From CAYYAU01 sp964469765 [NCBI: uncultured Clostridia bacterium] (GTDB lineage Bacteria; UBA6262; WVXT01; CAYYAU01): a stretch of DNA of 30,334 nucleotides. The notes beneath the pieces are model-generated. The model saw only the letters and a program-made list of their open reading frames with translations. It searched no databases and was not told the origin of the DNA. How positions within the stretch are numbered: the first letter of the stretch is position 1; every line of letters begins with the position of its first letter. The DNA is taken from positions 1-30,334 of the forward strand of contig CAYYAU010000001.1 in NCBI GenBank assembly GCA_964469765.1. Direction: 5' to 3'. Below are positions 13,934-22,732 of this stretch, piece after piece. The position numbers were made by a program, and so were the translations under genes.

Positions 13934-16282
13934 ATGTTAGGAAATAAAATAAAAAGAGTAAGAATAAACATCAACGGAAGAGTTCAAGGAGTTGGGTTTC
14001 GTCCTACAGTATATAGATATGCCAAGAATAGAAATCTTACTGGGTGGGTCTCTAATACATCCAGCGGTGTTGTGATAGAAGTAGAAGGAGACTTAGAAAC
14101 TATAGAAGGTTTCATTAACAGTATAAAAGCGTTTCCACCACCTCAAGCAAATATAACAAGCCTATCAACCTCTTTTCTGAATGTAAAGAATGAGAAACAA
14201 TTCACAATTCTTCCCAGTGTTACTCATTCTCAACCAAAGACACAAGTTTCACCTGATATAGCTATATGTCGGGATTGTTTAAAAGAACTGTTTAATCCAA
14301 ATGATAGACGGTATCTCTACCCATTTTTAAACTGCACTAACTGTGGCCCACGATTTACTATTATTAAAGGCATACCATATGATAGAAAGAATACAACTAT
14401 GAAGAAATTTAAGATGTGTCCTGTTTGTGAAGATGAGTATAATGACCCAATGAATAGGAGGTTTCATGCTCAACCCAATGCTTGTGCTGAATGTGGACCT
14501 AGAGTTCTATTAATAAAAAGCAAAGATAAAAGAGTCACTGTTTCAGATTATAAAGCTATAAAAGATAGTGTGCGGTTACTTAAACAAGGTAATATTATAG
14601 CTATTAAAGGATTAGGAGGATTTCATCTTGCTTGTGATGCAACAAATGAGAATGCAGTGAGAAGATTAAGAAGCAGAAAATATAGGGAGGATAAGCCCTT
14701 TGCAATGATGGTAAAGGATATTAATACTATTAAAAGATTTTGCGAAGTCTCTTTAGAAGAAGAGAAACTATTACTTTCCTCTAAACGGCCAATAGTCCTT
14801 CTAAAAAAAGTGCAAAATGTAAAGTGTAAACTGCAAAGTATAAAAAAGATTTCTGATGCGGTTGCTCCTAATAATAAGTATCTTGGGTTTATGTTACCTT
14901 ATACTCCACTTCATTATCTTTTATTTCAGGATTCATTATACGTTTTGGTAATGACATCAGGTAATATCTCTGATGAGCCCATTGCCTACAAAAACGATGA
15001 GGCTATTTTACGACTTAAAGGAGTTGCTGATTATTTCTTAACCCATAATAGAGATATTTACATTCACTGTGATGATTCAGTAACAAGGATTTTTAATAAT
15101 AAAGAGATAATTATCCGGCGGTCAAGAGGTTATGTTCCTCAACCTTTGAAGGTTCCTTTTTCTTTCAAATATGACACCTTAGCGTGCGGAGCTCATTTGA
15201 AGAATACCTTCTGTTTAGGAAAGGATAATGAGGTATTCTTAAGTCATCATATTGGTGATTTAGAGAATCTACAAACCTTCAGTGCTTTTGAGGAAGGAAT
15301 TGAGCATTTTAAAAAGATTTTTAAAATTAACCCCGAAGTAGTTGCTTACGACTTACATCCAGAATACCTTTCCACAAAATATGCTAAGGATAAATATCGC
15401 TTATCACTTACAACTCACCATTTTATACCTACCCAGCATCATCATGCACATATTGTAAGTTGTTTAGCTGATAACGGGTATTTTGGAAAAGTAATAGGTG
15501 TTACATTTGATGGCACAGGGTTTGGTGATGACGGGAATATTTGGGGTTCAGAATTTCTTATTGCAGATACAGTTGGATATAAACGAGTTGCACATCTTAA
15601 GTATGTTCCTATGCCAGGTGGTGAACAATCTATTAAAGAGCCTTGGCGGATGGCAGTTACTTATTTGTATTATGTGTATGGAGAGGATTTTCTTTCACTG
15701 AATATAGATTTCGTCAAAAGATTGAATAAGAGCAAATGGCAAATCTTAAAAAGAATGATAGAACAAAGGATAAACTCTCCTTTGACCTCTAGTATGGGAA
15801 GACTTTTTGATGCTATTTCTTCATTAATAGGGATAAGAGATACTATAAATTATGAAGCACAGGCAGCTATTGATTTGGAGATGAGAATAGATGAAGTTTC
15901 AAATTTCAGGTTTCAAATTTCAAATTATAAATATGCAGTTAGAAAAAAATATAATGTTTTTATTATAGACCCTAAAGATATTGTCATTGGAGTAGTGGAA
16001 GATTTAAAACAGTCTATCCCTGTAGGAATTATTTCATTTAAGTTTCACAATACTATTGCTGAGATTGTTGTGGATGTATGTAGGAGAATTTATATGAATA
16101 CGCACATTAAGGAAGTTGCTTTAAGTGGAGGAGTTTTTCAGAATATGTTTTTATTGGATAGGACATTTAATATGCTAAATAATGAGGGTTTTAAGGTTTT
16201 TATACATAATCATGTGCCTACAAATGATGGCGGAGTATGTTTAGGTCAGGCTGTTATTGCTAATGCTAAGTTAGGTGGGTAA
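13934..16282 (+). CDS. hypF: Carbamoyltransferase HypF
   Basis: A 782-residue maturation enzyme that activates carbamoyl phosphate and passes the carbamoyl group to HypE for making cyanide ligands. Domains in order: acylphosphatase (about 8-95, GRVQGVGFRP with R23), two zinc-finger units (112-185, CRDC, CTNCGPRF, CPVC, CAECGPR), a YrdC-like domain (about 200-385, including KYREDKPFAMMVK) and a Kae1-like domain (about 410-780, HHHAHIVSCLADN, GTGFGDDGNIWGSEF, ALSGGVFQN). Two short lineage-specific inserts coincide with 7-bp tandem repeats, near residues 293-305 and 655-668. The inserts stay in frame and lie in loops between conserved blocks, so function is probably kept. Confidence 0.94.
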   Translation: MLGNKIKRVRININGRVQGVGFRPTVYRYAKNRNLTGWVSNTSSGVVIEVEGDLETIEGFINSIKAFPPPQANITSLSTSFLNVKNEKQFTILPSVTHSQPKTQVSPDIAICRDCLKELFNPNDRRYLYPFLNCTNCGPRFTIIKGIPYDRKNTTMKKFKMCPVCEDEYNDPMNRRFHAQPNACAECGPRVLLIKSKDKRVTVSDYKAIKDSVRLLKQGNIIAIKGLGGFHLACDATNENAVRRLRSRKYREDKPFAMMVKDINTIKRFCEVSLEEEKLLLSSKRPIVLLKKVQNVKCKLQSIKKISDAVAPNNKYLGFMLPYTPLHYLLFQDSLYVLVMTSGNISDEPIAYKNDEAILRLKGVADYFLTHNRDIYIHCDDSVTRIFNNKEIIIRRSRGYVPQPLKVPFSFKYDTLACGAHLKNTFCLGKDNEVFLSHHIGDLENLQTFSAFEEGIEHFKKIFKINPEVVAYDLHPEYLSTKYAKDKYRLSLTTHHFIPTQHHHAHIVSCLADNGYFGKVIGVTFDGTGFGDDGNIWGSEFLIADTVGYKRVAHLKYVPMPGGEQSIKEPWRMAVTYLYYVYGEDFLSLNIDFVKRLNKSKWQILKRMIEQRINSPLTSSMGRLFDAISSLIGIRDTINYEAQAAIDLEMRIDEVSNFRFQISNYKYAVRKKYNVFIIDPKDIVIGVVEDLKQSIPVGIISFKFHNTIAEIVVDVCRRIYMNTHIKEVALSGGVFQNMFLLDRTFNMLNNEGFKVFIHNHVPTNDGGVCLGQAVIANAKLGG
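14813..14847 (+). repeat. Five-unit 7-bp tandem repeat inside hypF (YrdC-like domain)
   Basis: Five successive heptamers, CAAAATG, TAAAGTG, TAAACTG, CAAAGTA and TAAAAAA, consensus YAAARTG. It encodes the Lys/Gln-rich stretch VQNVKCKLQSIKK, placed between the conserved IVLLKK and AVAPNNKYLGFMLPYTPLH blocks. Because 35 is not a multiple of three, the surrounding sequence must have adjusted to stay in frame. Confidence 0.6.
15897..15931 (+). repeat. Five-unit 7-bp tandem repeat inside hypF (Kae1-like domain)
   Basis: Five heptamers, TTTCAAA, TTTCAGG, TTTCAAA, TTTCAAA and TTATAAA, consensus TTTCAAA. They encode SNFRFQISNYKY in a variable loop that follows the conserved QAAIDLEMRID segment. Same unit length and number as the array at 14813 but a different unit sequence. 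Confidence 0.65.
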
Positions 16283-16288
16283 ACTAAA

Positions 16289-16504
16289 ATGTGTTTAGCT
16301 ATCCCAATGAAAATTATAAGAATAAATAGGGAAAATGCAACAGTAGAAATAAACGGTGTAGAACGTGAGGTAAGTCTACAACTATTGAATATGAATAATA
16401 TAAATATTGGTGATTACATTATAGTGCATGCTGGGTTTGCTATCCAAAAGATTAATAAAGAAGAAGCAAAACGCACCTTATCTATTCTAAAAGAGTTTAG
16501 TTGA
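16289..16504 (+). CDS. hypC: Hydrogenase assembly chaperone HypC
   Basis: A 71-residue chaperone starting MCLAIPMKI. The N-terminal Cys (C2 after Met removal) carries the Fe(CN)2CO group, shared with HypD, and delivers it to the large subunit. GDYIIVHAGFAIQKI is the usual C-terminal half of the small barrel. Six bases after hypF. Short length is normal for the family. Confidence 0.95.
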   Translation: MCLAIPMKIIRINRENATVEINGVEREVSLQLLNMNNINIGDYIIVHAGFAIQKINKEEAKRTLSILKEFS

Positions 16505-16523
16505 TAAAATAATATGTTGATAA

Positions 16524-16537
16524 GTAAAATATTTTAC
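16524..16537. promoter_or_regulatory. Perfect 14-bp palindrome with flanking direct repeat, hypC-hypD gap
   Basis: GTAAAATATTTTAC is self-complementary over its full length. Just before it, TTGATAA occurs twice (16501-16507 and 16517-16523), 16 bases apart. The gap is 55 bases, long for this operon. It could be an operator, or a weak promoter region for hypD, but in AT-rich DNA such palindromes also arise by chance. No T-run follows, so it is not an intrinsic terminator. Confidence 0.25.
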
Positions 16538-16559
16538 ACAGAAAAAAAGAGGCATAATT

Positions 16560-17657
16560 ATGAGATACATAGATGAGTATAACAATAAAAGGATTATAAA
16601 TGGTTTAATAGACAACATTCATCAAAAACTAAAAGGATATAGTAAAAAGATTGTCTTAATGGAGGTATGTGGAACTCATACAATGTCTATTTTTAGGTCA
16701 GGACTAAAAGAGCTTCTTCCGAGAAGGATAGAACTTCTTTCTGGTCCTGGTTGTCCTGTATGTGTTACACCTAACCATTATATTGATAAAGCGATAGCTT
16801 ATTCAAGAGTAAAGGATACAGTGATAACCACATTTGGAGATATGATGAGGGTGCCTGGTTCTGTCTCTACGTTAGAAAAGGAAAAGGCTAAAGGAGCAAA
16901 TGTGGTTGTTGTCTATTCACCTTTAGATGCTTTAACAATAGCTAAACTAAACCCAAATAAAAAAGTAGTCTTTTTAGGCATAGGATTTGAGACAACAGCT
17001 CCTTTAGTTGCCTCTACGATTGAGACTGCCAAAAAGAGTAATGTAAGGAATTTTTTTGTCTTATCTGGTCATAAGTTAATACCTCCAGCTATAGGGGCTT
17101 TAGTTAATAGTGGCGAGGTGATAATTGATGGTTTTATCTGTCCTGGTCATGTAAGTGCAATAATTGGAAGTAAGCCGTATAGATTTATTGCTGAAAAGTA
17201 TAATATTCCCTGCGTTATTACTGGATTTGAGCCTTTGGATATAGCCGAAGGTATTTATATGTTAGTAAAACAGATTGTAGAGCATCAAAAAGCAGATGTC
17301 CAGATACAGTATACTCGTATAGTAAAGAAAAAAGGGAATATAAAAGCATTAAGGGTAATGAATAAAGTTTTTAAAATAGAGGATTCTCAATGGCGAGGTA
17401 TTGGCTATATTTTGGCAAGTGGATTAAAACTCAGTAAGCCTTATCAACATTTTGATGCTGAAAGGAATTTTAAAGTAAATCTGCCAGAAAGTAAAGAACA
17501 TAAAGGATGTATCTGCTCAGAGATACTTCGTGGTGTTAAGACACCATTGGATTGTAAACTATTTAAGAAAAGATGTGTCCCTGAAAATCCATTAGGAGCA
17601 TGTATGGTCTCTTCTGAAGGCACCTGTAGTGCTTACTATAAATATAATAGAGAGTAG
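16560..17657 (+). CDS. hypD: Hydrogenase maturation protein HypD
   Basis: A 365-residue iron-sulfur scaffold on which the Fe(CN)2CO unit is built. MEVCGTHTMS (C37), GPGCPVCVTP (C65, C68) and GFETTAP are the conserved functional sites. The C-terminal cysteines in HKGCICSEILRG, PLDCKLF, RCVPENPLGACMVSSEGTC fit the [4Fe-4S] site. AGAGG precedes the ATG. Forms the usual hypC-hypD-hypE order. Confidence 0.95.
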   Translation: MRYIDEYNNKRIINGLIDNIHQKLKGYSKKIVLMEVCGTHTMSIFRSGLKELLPRRIELLSGPGCPVCVTPNHYIDKAIAYSRVKDTVITTFGDMMRVPGSVSTLEKEKAKGANVVVVYSPLDALTIAKLNPNKKVVFLGIGFETTAPLVASTIETAKKSNVRNFFVLSGHKLIPPAIGALVNSGEVIIDGFICPGHVSAIIGSKPYRFIAEKYNIPCVITGFEPLDIAEGIYMLVKQIVEHQKADVQIQYTRIVKKKGNIKALRVMNKVFKIEDSQWRGIGYILASGLKLSKPYQHFDAERNFKVNLPESKEHKGCICSEILRGVKTPLDCKLFKKRCVPENPLGACMVSSEGTCSAYYKYNRE

Positions 17658-17662
17658 TAAGT

Positions 17663-18685
17663 ATGAAAGAACAAGAAAGAGTAACATTAGCATATGGAAG
17701 TGGCGGTAAGTTAATGCATCAGTTGGTTAATGATTTGTTTAAGAAAAAATTCAGTAATAAAATATTAGATGAGTTAACCGATTCAGCATTAATTGAAAAA
17801 TCATCTTCAAATGATTTTGTTTTTTGTTTTACAACAGATTCCTACACAGTAAGTCCACTATTTTTCCCAGGTGGAGATATTGGGAAGCTTTCAATCTGTG
17901 GAACAATTAATGACTTAGCAGTTATGGGAGCAAAGCCTCTTTATATCTCAACAGGGTTTATAATTGAAGAGGGTCTTGAATATAGGATTCTTGAGAGAAT
18001 AACCAGTTCAATGAAGAAAGTTATAGAAAAAGAGAAAGTAAAAATTGTTACCGGCGATATAAAAGTTGTTGAAAAAGGAAATGCAGATAAACTTTTTATA
18101 AACACATCTGGGATTGGAATAAGAAATAAAAAATTTAGTATCTCAAGAAAATCAATAAAACCTGGTGATAAAGTGATAATCAATGGATGTATCGGTGAAC
18201 ATGAGATTTCAGTTTTATCTGCAAGAGAAGGTTTTGATTTTAAAACAAAGATAGTCAGTGACTGTGCGTCTTTATGGGACTTAGTTATAAATATGTTAGA
18301 GGTCTGTCCACATATAAGGTTTATGCGTGACCCAACTCGAGGGGGAGTGGGTACTACACTAAATGAGATTGTAGATGGTATGGATTTTGGTATTTTAATT
18401 AAGGAAGACTTTCTTCCTATAAAGAAAGAGGTAAAAGGTATATGTGAAGTTTTAGGATTTGACCCACTTTATCTTGCAAACGAAGGAAAAATGGTTGCAA
18501 TAGTATCTAAAGATAATGCTGAGAGAGTTCTTAAACAGATGAGGAGAAATCCTTTAGGAAAGGATAGTTGTATCATCGGTGAAATAGTAAAATCTCCAAA
18601 AGGTAGGGTTATATTAGAAACCCATATAGGTGCGCACCGCATCGTTGATATGTTAACAGGTCAACAGTTACCAAGAATTTGCTGA
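17663..18685 (+). CDS. hypE: Hydrogenase maturation protein HypE
   Basis: A 340-residue AIR synthase-fold enzyme that dehydrates the carbamoyl group from HypF into a cyanide on its C-terminal cysteine. The protein ends in LPRIC, with C340 the thiocyanate carrier. ATP-site marks are LAYGSGGKLMHQLV near residue 10, TDSYTVSPLFFPGGDIGKL and MRDPTRGGVGTTLNEI. Five bases after hypD. It closes the recognisable hydrogenase gene set; the next gene follows after 15 bases and may share the transcript. Confidence 0.95.
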   Translation: MKEQERVTLAYGSGGKLMHQLVNDLFKKKFSNKILDELTDSALIEKSSSNDFVFCFTTDSYTVSPLFFPGGDIGKLSICGTINDLAVMGAKPLYISTGFIIEEGLEYRILERITSSMKKVIEKEKVKIVTGDIKVVEKGNADKLFINTSGIGIRNKKFSISRKSIKPGDKVIINGCIGEHEISVLSAREGFDFKTKIVSDCASLWDLVINMLEVCPHIRFMRDPTRGGVGTTLNEIVDGMDFGILIKEDFLPIKKEVKGICEVLGFDPLYLANEGKMVAIVSKDNAERVLKQMRRNPLGKDSCIIGEIVKSPKGRVILETHIGAHRIVDMLTGQQLPRIC

Positions 18686-18700
18686 CAGAAAGAAAAGATT

Positions 18701-19726
18701 ATGAGTAAAATTGAATGTTCAAAACTGAATAACTTAAATGATGGAGAGATTTTGAACTTACGGTTGTGTGATTTAGAGTTAGAAATCGCACATACAGAAC
18801 TTCAAGGATATATTAACCAGTTATATAAAGAGCTAAAAGAAAAAGGGTTGAGTTTTTTCCCGGAGTGTTATTTTGCTGATGAATGGTTATGTCCTGATGG
18901 TGAGCCTGTTATAGGAATTCCTTTTTATCTTGCTCATTTTCGCCTTAAAAAGCTTGAAGAGAAATTTATGGGTGAAGTTGAAGGAGATACAAAAAGTTCT
19001 TGTATGGCTCTTTTAAGACACGAGACAGGTCATGCATACAACTATGCATATCTTTTACATAGAAGAAAGAAGTGGCGCCAGTTGTTTGGTCCTTTTTCTG
19101 CTGATTATCCTGAAAGGTATAGGTTTAGACCGTATAGTAAGAGTTTTGTTAGGCATTTAGATGACTATTATGCTCAGTATCATCCTGATGAGGATTTTGC
19201 TGAGACATTTGCTGTTTGGTTAGATCCTAACTCCAACTGGAAAGAAAAATATAAAGGATGGAAAGCATTAGAGAAGCTTGAGTATATTGATAAGTTGATG
19301 AATGAGATTAAAGGAAAACAACCTCTAATAAAAAAAGGAAAGAAATACTGGGCAATAAACAAATCAAAACTGAGATTATCAAATTACTATAAAAGAAAAA
19401 GAGAATTCTATTCTGAAGATTATCCTGATTTTCATGACCCACAACTTAAAAAGATATTTTCATCAATAGAAAAGTCAGAATCAAAAGTGGATGCCGCCAG
19501 TTTTATTAAAAAATATAGAAAACAATTATTAGACACTGTCTCATTCTGGACAAAAGAAAAGAAGTACGTTGTAAAAAGAATATTAAAGGATTTAAGTAAA
19601 AGAAGTAGTCAGTTGAATTTATATATATCTGGTAGCGAGATTGATACTATCTCCAAAATTACTACATATATTACTTCATTAATTATGACTTATATCTACA
19701 CAGGAAGATTCAAAAAAAGAAGATGA
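18701..19726 (+). CDS. Putative zinc-dependent metallopeptidase (Peptidase_Mx-like)
   Basis: A 341-residue protein without signal peptide. ALLRHETGHAYNYAY gives an HExxH zinc motif at H107, E108 and H111, and HPDEDFAETFAVWLDP (161-176) supplies an acidic third ligand, the layout of the putative zinc-binding metallopeptidase family. Residues 200-341 are Lys-rich and unassigned. Its stop overlaps the start of the ATP-grasp gene as ATGA, so the two are made together. The substrate is unknown. It lies 15 bases after hypE, which may only reflect shared transcription. The enzyme-class call is good; the biological role is open. Confidence 0.78.
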   Translation: MSKIECSKLNNLNDGEILNLRLCDLELEIAHTELQGYINQLYKELKEKGLSFFPECYFADEWLCPDGEPVIGIPFYLAHFRLKKLEEKFMGEVEGDTKSSCMALLRHETGHAYNYAYLLHRRKKWRQLFGPFSADYPERYRFRPYSKSFVRHLDDYYAQYHPDEDFAETFAVWLDPNSNWKEKYKGWKALEKLEYIDKLMNEIKGKQPLIKKGKKYWAINKSKLRLSNYYKRKREFYSEDYPDFHDPQLKKIFSSIEKSESKVDAASFIKKYRKQLLDTVSFWTKEKKYVVKRILKDLSKRSSQLNLYISGSEIDTISKITTYITSLIMTYIYTGRFKKRR

Positions 19727-20742
19727 AAAAAGTATTAAAGGTTTTAGTTTTATTTGATAGTGCAGGTCCTCCGCCTGCAGACCAGAATTTTACTGAGCAG
19801 TTAAAAACAAAAGAGTGGAGCACCGAGGCTTCTGTTATAAATGCATTAAAAAAGTTGGGGCATAAGATTAAACTCTTAGGCGTATATGATGATTTAAGTT
19901 TAATTGTGAATGAGATAAAGTCTAACCAATATGATGTGGTTTTTAATCTAACAGAGGTGTTTTTAGGCAAGGCTTATTTTGATAAAAATGTTGTTTCAAT
20001 TCTGGAGATGCTAAAGATTCCTTTTACAGGCTCAGGTTCTGTAGCTCTTATGCTTTGTAATAATAAAGCTGTTAGTAAGAAAATATTAACTTTCCATAAA
20101 ATAAAGGTTCCTCACTTCCAAGTTTTCTATAGAGGAAAGAAAGTATGGAAACTAAAAAAACTGAAGTATCCTTTAATAATGAAACCTCTCACAGAAGAAG
20201 CATCAACAGGAATATCTCAAGCATCGTTTATTGATAATGATAGTAATTTTCAAGAAAGAATAAGATTTATACATGAACATCTCAAAATGGATGCAATAGC
20301 GGAAGAGTATATAGAAGGTAGAGAATTATATGTCAGTATTTTAGGAAATAAAAGGTTGAAGATGTTACCTTTAAGAGAGATGAAGTTTGGGCACATTCCA
20401 GATGATGAGCCCAAAATTGCTACATTTAAAGCAAAGTGGGATGAGAAATACAGGACAAGGTGGGGAATTAAGAATGATTTTGCTGAGGACATTTCAGAGC
20501 CAATAAAGGAGAAGATTTTTAATATCTGCAAGAAAGCATTTAAGGTATTATATTTACAGGGTTATGGGAGGTTTGATATAAGACTTACCAGAGACAGTGA
20601 GGTTTTTATTTTAGAAGCAAATGCGAATCCCTCTTTAGCACCCGATGATGAGGTTGCAATGGCATCTAAAAAGATGGGTATCTCTTACGAACAACTCACC
20701 GATACTTTAATAAGATACGCATTTACAAAAAAGGATTATTAA
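19723..20742 (+). CDS. D-Ala-D-Ala ligase-like ATP-grasp enzyme
   Basis: A 339-residue ATP-grasp ligase. The N-terminal domain (1-100) holds TEASVINALKKLGHKI and DVVFNLTEVFLG, as in D-alanine ligases. The ATP-grasp domain includes YPLIMKPLTEEASTGIS, AEEYIEGRELYVSILG and GRFDIRLTRDSEVFILEAN with the metal-binding Glu/Asn in EANANPSL. The classic Ddl ending EVNTxPG with its SxxP follow-up is altered to ANPSLAPDDE, so true D-Ala-D-Ala synthesis is doubtful. Coupled by ATGA to the metallopeptidase gene, which hints that one makes and the other cuts a peptide-like bond. It could be a divergent cell-wall ligase. No recognisable terminator follows. Confidence 0.8.
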   Translation: MKKVLKVLVLFDSAGPPPADQNFTEQLKTKEWSTEASVINALKKLGHKIKLLGVYDDLSLIVNEIKSNQYDVVFNLTEVFLGKAYFDKNVVSILEMLKIPFTGSGSVALMLCNNKAVSKKILTFHKIKVPHFQVFYRGKKVWKLKKLKYPLIMKPLTEEASTGISQASFIDNDSNFQERIRFIHEHLKMDAIAEEYIEGRELYVSILGNKRLKMLPLREMKFGHIPDDEPKIATFKAKWDEKYRTRWGIKNDFAEDISEPIKEKIFNICKKAFKVLYLQGYGRFDIRLTRDSEVFILEANANPSLAPDDEVAMASKKMGISYEQLTDTLIRYAFTKKDY

Positions 20743-20785
20743 CTTAATCTTCCCTTTTTTTATCTATGTATATTAAAAAATCCTC

Positions 20786-20814
20786 TTGATTTAAGAAGAA
20801 TAAATATATATAAT
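20786..20814 (+). promoter_or_regulatory. Sigma70-type promoter for PEP carboxykinase gene
   Basis: TTGATT at 20786-20791 and a perfect TATAAT at 20809-20814 are separated by exactly 17 bases. Transcription would start near 20821, giving a leader of about 27 bases. This sits in the longest gap of the window (105 bases) and marks the start of a new transcription unit. Confidence 0.7.
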
Positions 20815-20847
20815 ACCTTTAAATATTAAAAAAATTATATTAAAAAA

Positions 20848-22731
20848 ATGAAAAAAGAGAAATCTTTAAGGCTTTTGAAAGAAAAATGTGTTTCTGGTAG
20901 CTTTGAGAAACTTATGGATTTGAATAATCCAGCAGTTATTGATTTTGTTTTGAATACTGCTGTTCTCTGCAATCCAGACTCTATTTTTGTTAGAAGTGAT
21001 TCTAAAGAGGATGCAGAGTATATCAGAAATAGAGCAATACTGCTTGGAGAAGAGAAGAAACTTGCTACTGAAGGACACACTGTCCATTTTGATGGGTTTT
21101 ATGACCAAGCAAGGGATAAACAAAACACTTTGTATCTTTTACCTCAAGGACAAACATTGGGTTCTGACATTAAGTCAATAGAAAGAAATAAAGGATTAAA
21201 AGAGATTCATCATCTTTTGAAAGACATTATGCAGGGAAAACAGATGTATGTTTGTTTTTTTTGTTTAGGTCCTCTGGATTCCCCCTTTTCTATTTTAGCC
21301 ATTCAGATAACGGATTCAAGTTATGTGGCTCATAGTGAACACATTTTGATTAGAGATGGATATGAGTTGTTCAACAGACAAAGAAACAAAAATTTCTTTA
21401 GGTTTATTCATAGTGCAGGAGAGCTTGATGAAAACAATGTAAGTAAGAATGTAGATAAAAGAAGAATTTATATTGACCTTGAAGAGGACATTGTTTACAG
21501 TGTAAACACTCAATACGCAGGGAATACAATAGGACTAAAGAAGTTAGCTATGAGGCTTGCTATAAAGAAGGCTTCTAATGAAGGATGGCTTACAGAGCAT
21601 ATGTTCATAATGGGTGTTAAAGGAAAGAATAACAGAGTAACATATTTTTCAGGTTCTTTTCCGAGCGCTTGTGGTAAAACATCAACTTGTATGTTAGAGG
21701 GAGAAACCATAATAGGAGATGACATTGCTTATTTAAGAAAGATAGATGGTATAATAAAAGCTGTGAATGTAGAAAGAGGAATATTTGGGATTATAAGAGA
21801 TGTTAATTCAAAGAATGACCCTATTATATATGAAGCACTAACTAAACCTGGAGAGGTAATATTCTCCAATGTTTTAGTAACTGAAGATAATACGCCTTAC
21901 TGGATAGGAAAAAATGGGGATGTTCCCATAAAAGGGATAAATTATGCTGGTAACTGGCATATTGGGAAAACGGATGATTCGAACGAAGAAATAACTCCTT
22001 CTCATAAGAATGCACGATATACAATCAGATTGAAAGCATTAAAGAATGTGGATTCTCATTATAATGAGCCTTACGGTGTTGAGATTAAAGGTATTATTTA
22101 TGGAGCAAGGGATTCTGATACATCTGTTCCTGTTGAGCAGTCTTTTGATTGGCTCCATGGAGTATTAACAAAAGGTGCTACTATAGAGTCTGAAACAACC
22201 TCAGCAACGCTTGGTAGAGAAGGTGTAAGGAAGTTTAACCTTATGGCAAATCTTGACTTTCTTTCTATTCCTTTAGGAAGATATATAATGAATAATGTGA
22301 AATTTGCTGAAGGCGTAAAGAAGCCCCCTATAATTTTTTCAGTAAATTATTTTCTGAAGGATAAAGATGGAAACTATATAAGTGGAATAAAGGATAAACA
22401 TGTTTGGCTTAAATGGATGGAGTTAAGAATACATAATGATGTAGACGCTATTGAAACACCGACAGGTTATATCCCAAAATATAAGGATTTGGAAGGGTTA
22501 TTTAAGCAGGTTTTAAATAAAGATTATCCATATGAGAAATATATAAAGGAATTCACAATAAGAATTCCTGAAAACCTCGCTAAAATAGAAAGAATTGTCA
22601 AAATTTACAGAAAGGTTCCGGATGCTCCTAAAATTTTATTTGATGCACTTAAACAACAGGAGAAAAGACTAAAAGAAGCAGAGGCTAAATTTGGAGAGTA
22701 TATTCCACCAGAGAAGTTTATAAAAAAGTAA
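20848..22731 (+). CDS. pckG: Phosphoenolpyruvate carboxykinase, GTP-type
   Basis: A 627-residue enzyme interconverting oxaloacetate + GTP and PEP + CO2 + GDP. GTP-family marks are FPSACGKTSTCM (P-loop-like), EGETIIGDDIAYLRKIDG (metal site), LGPLDSPFSILAIQITDSSY and WLTEHMFIMG. Length is near the family norm. In anaerobes it may run towards oxaloacetate or serve gluconeogenesis. A good promoter lies upstream, but the ATG is preceded only by an A/T run with no Shine-Dalgarno sequence. One base separates it from purC. Confidence 0.92.
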   Translation: MKKEKSLRLLKEKCVSGSFEKLMDLNNPAVIDFVLNTAVLCNPDSIFVRSDSKEDAEYIRNRAILLGEEKKLATEGHTVHFDGFYDQARDKQNTLYLLPQGQTLGSDIKSIERNKGLKEIHHLLKDIMQGKQMYVCFFCLGPLDSPFSILAIQITDSSYVAHSEHILIRDGYELFNRQRNKNFFRFIHSAGELDENNVSKNVDKRRIYIDLEEDIVYSVNTQYAGNTIGLKKLAMRLAIKKASNEGWLTEHMFIMGVKGKNNRVTYFSGSFPSACGKTSTCMLEGETIIGDDIAYLRKIDGIIKAVNVERGIFGIIRDVNSKNDPIIYEALTKPGEVIFSNVLVTEDNTPYWIGKNGDVPIKGINYAGNWHIGKTDDSNEEITPSHKNARYTIRLKALKNVDSHYNEPYGVEIKGIIYGARDSDTSVPVEQSFDWLHGVLTKGATIESETTSATLGREGVRKFNLMANLDFLSIPLGRYIMNNVKFAEGVKKPPIIFSVNYFLKDKDGNYISGIKDKHVWLKWMELRIHNDVDAIETPTGYIPKYKDLEGLFKQVLNKDYPYEKYIKEFTIRIPENLAKIERIVKIYRKVPDAPKILFDALKQQEKRLKEAEAKFGEYIPPEKFIKK

Positions 22732-22732
22732 A

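Noticed and set aside
12172-15931. Heptamer arrays as CRISPR or phase-variation tracts
   Set aside because: Units are 7 bp, without spacers, and too degenerate for slippage-driven phase variation.
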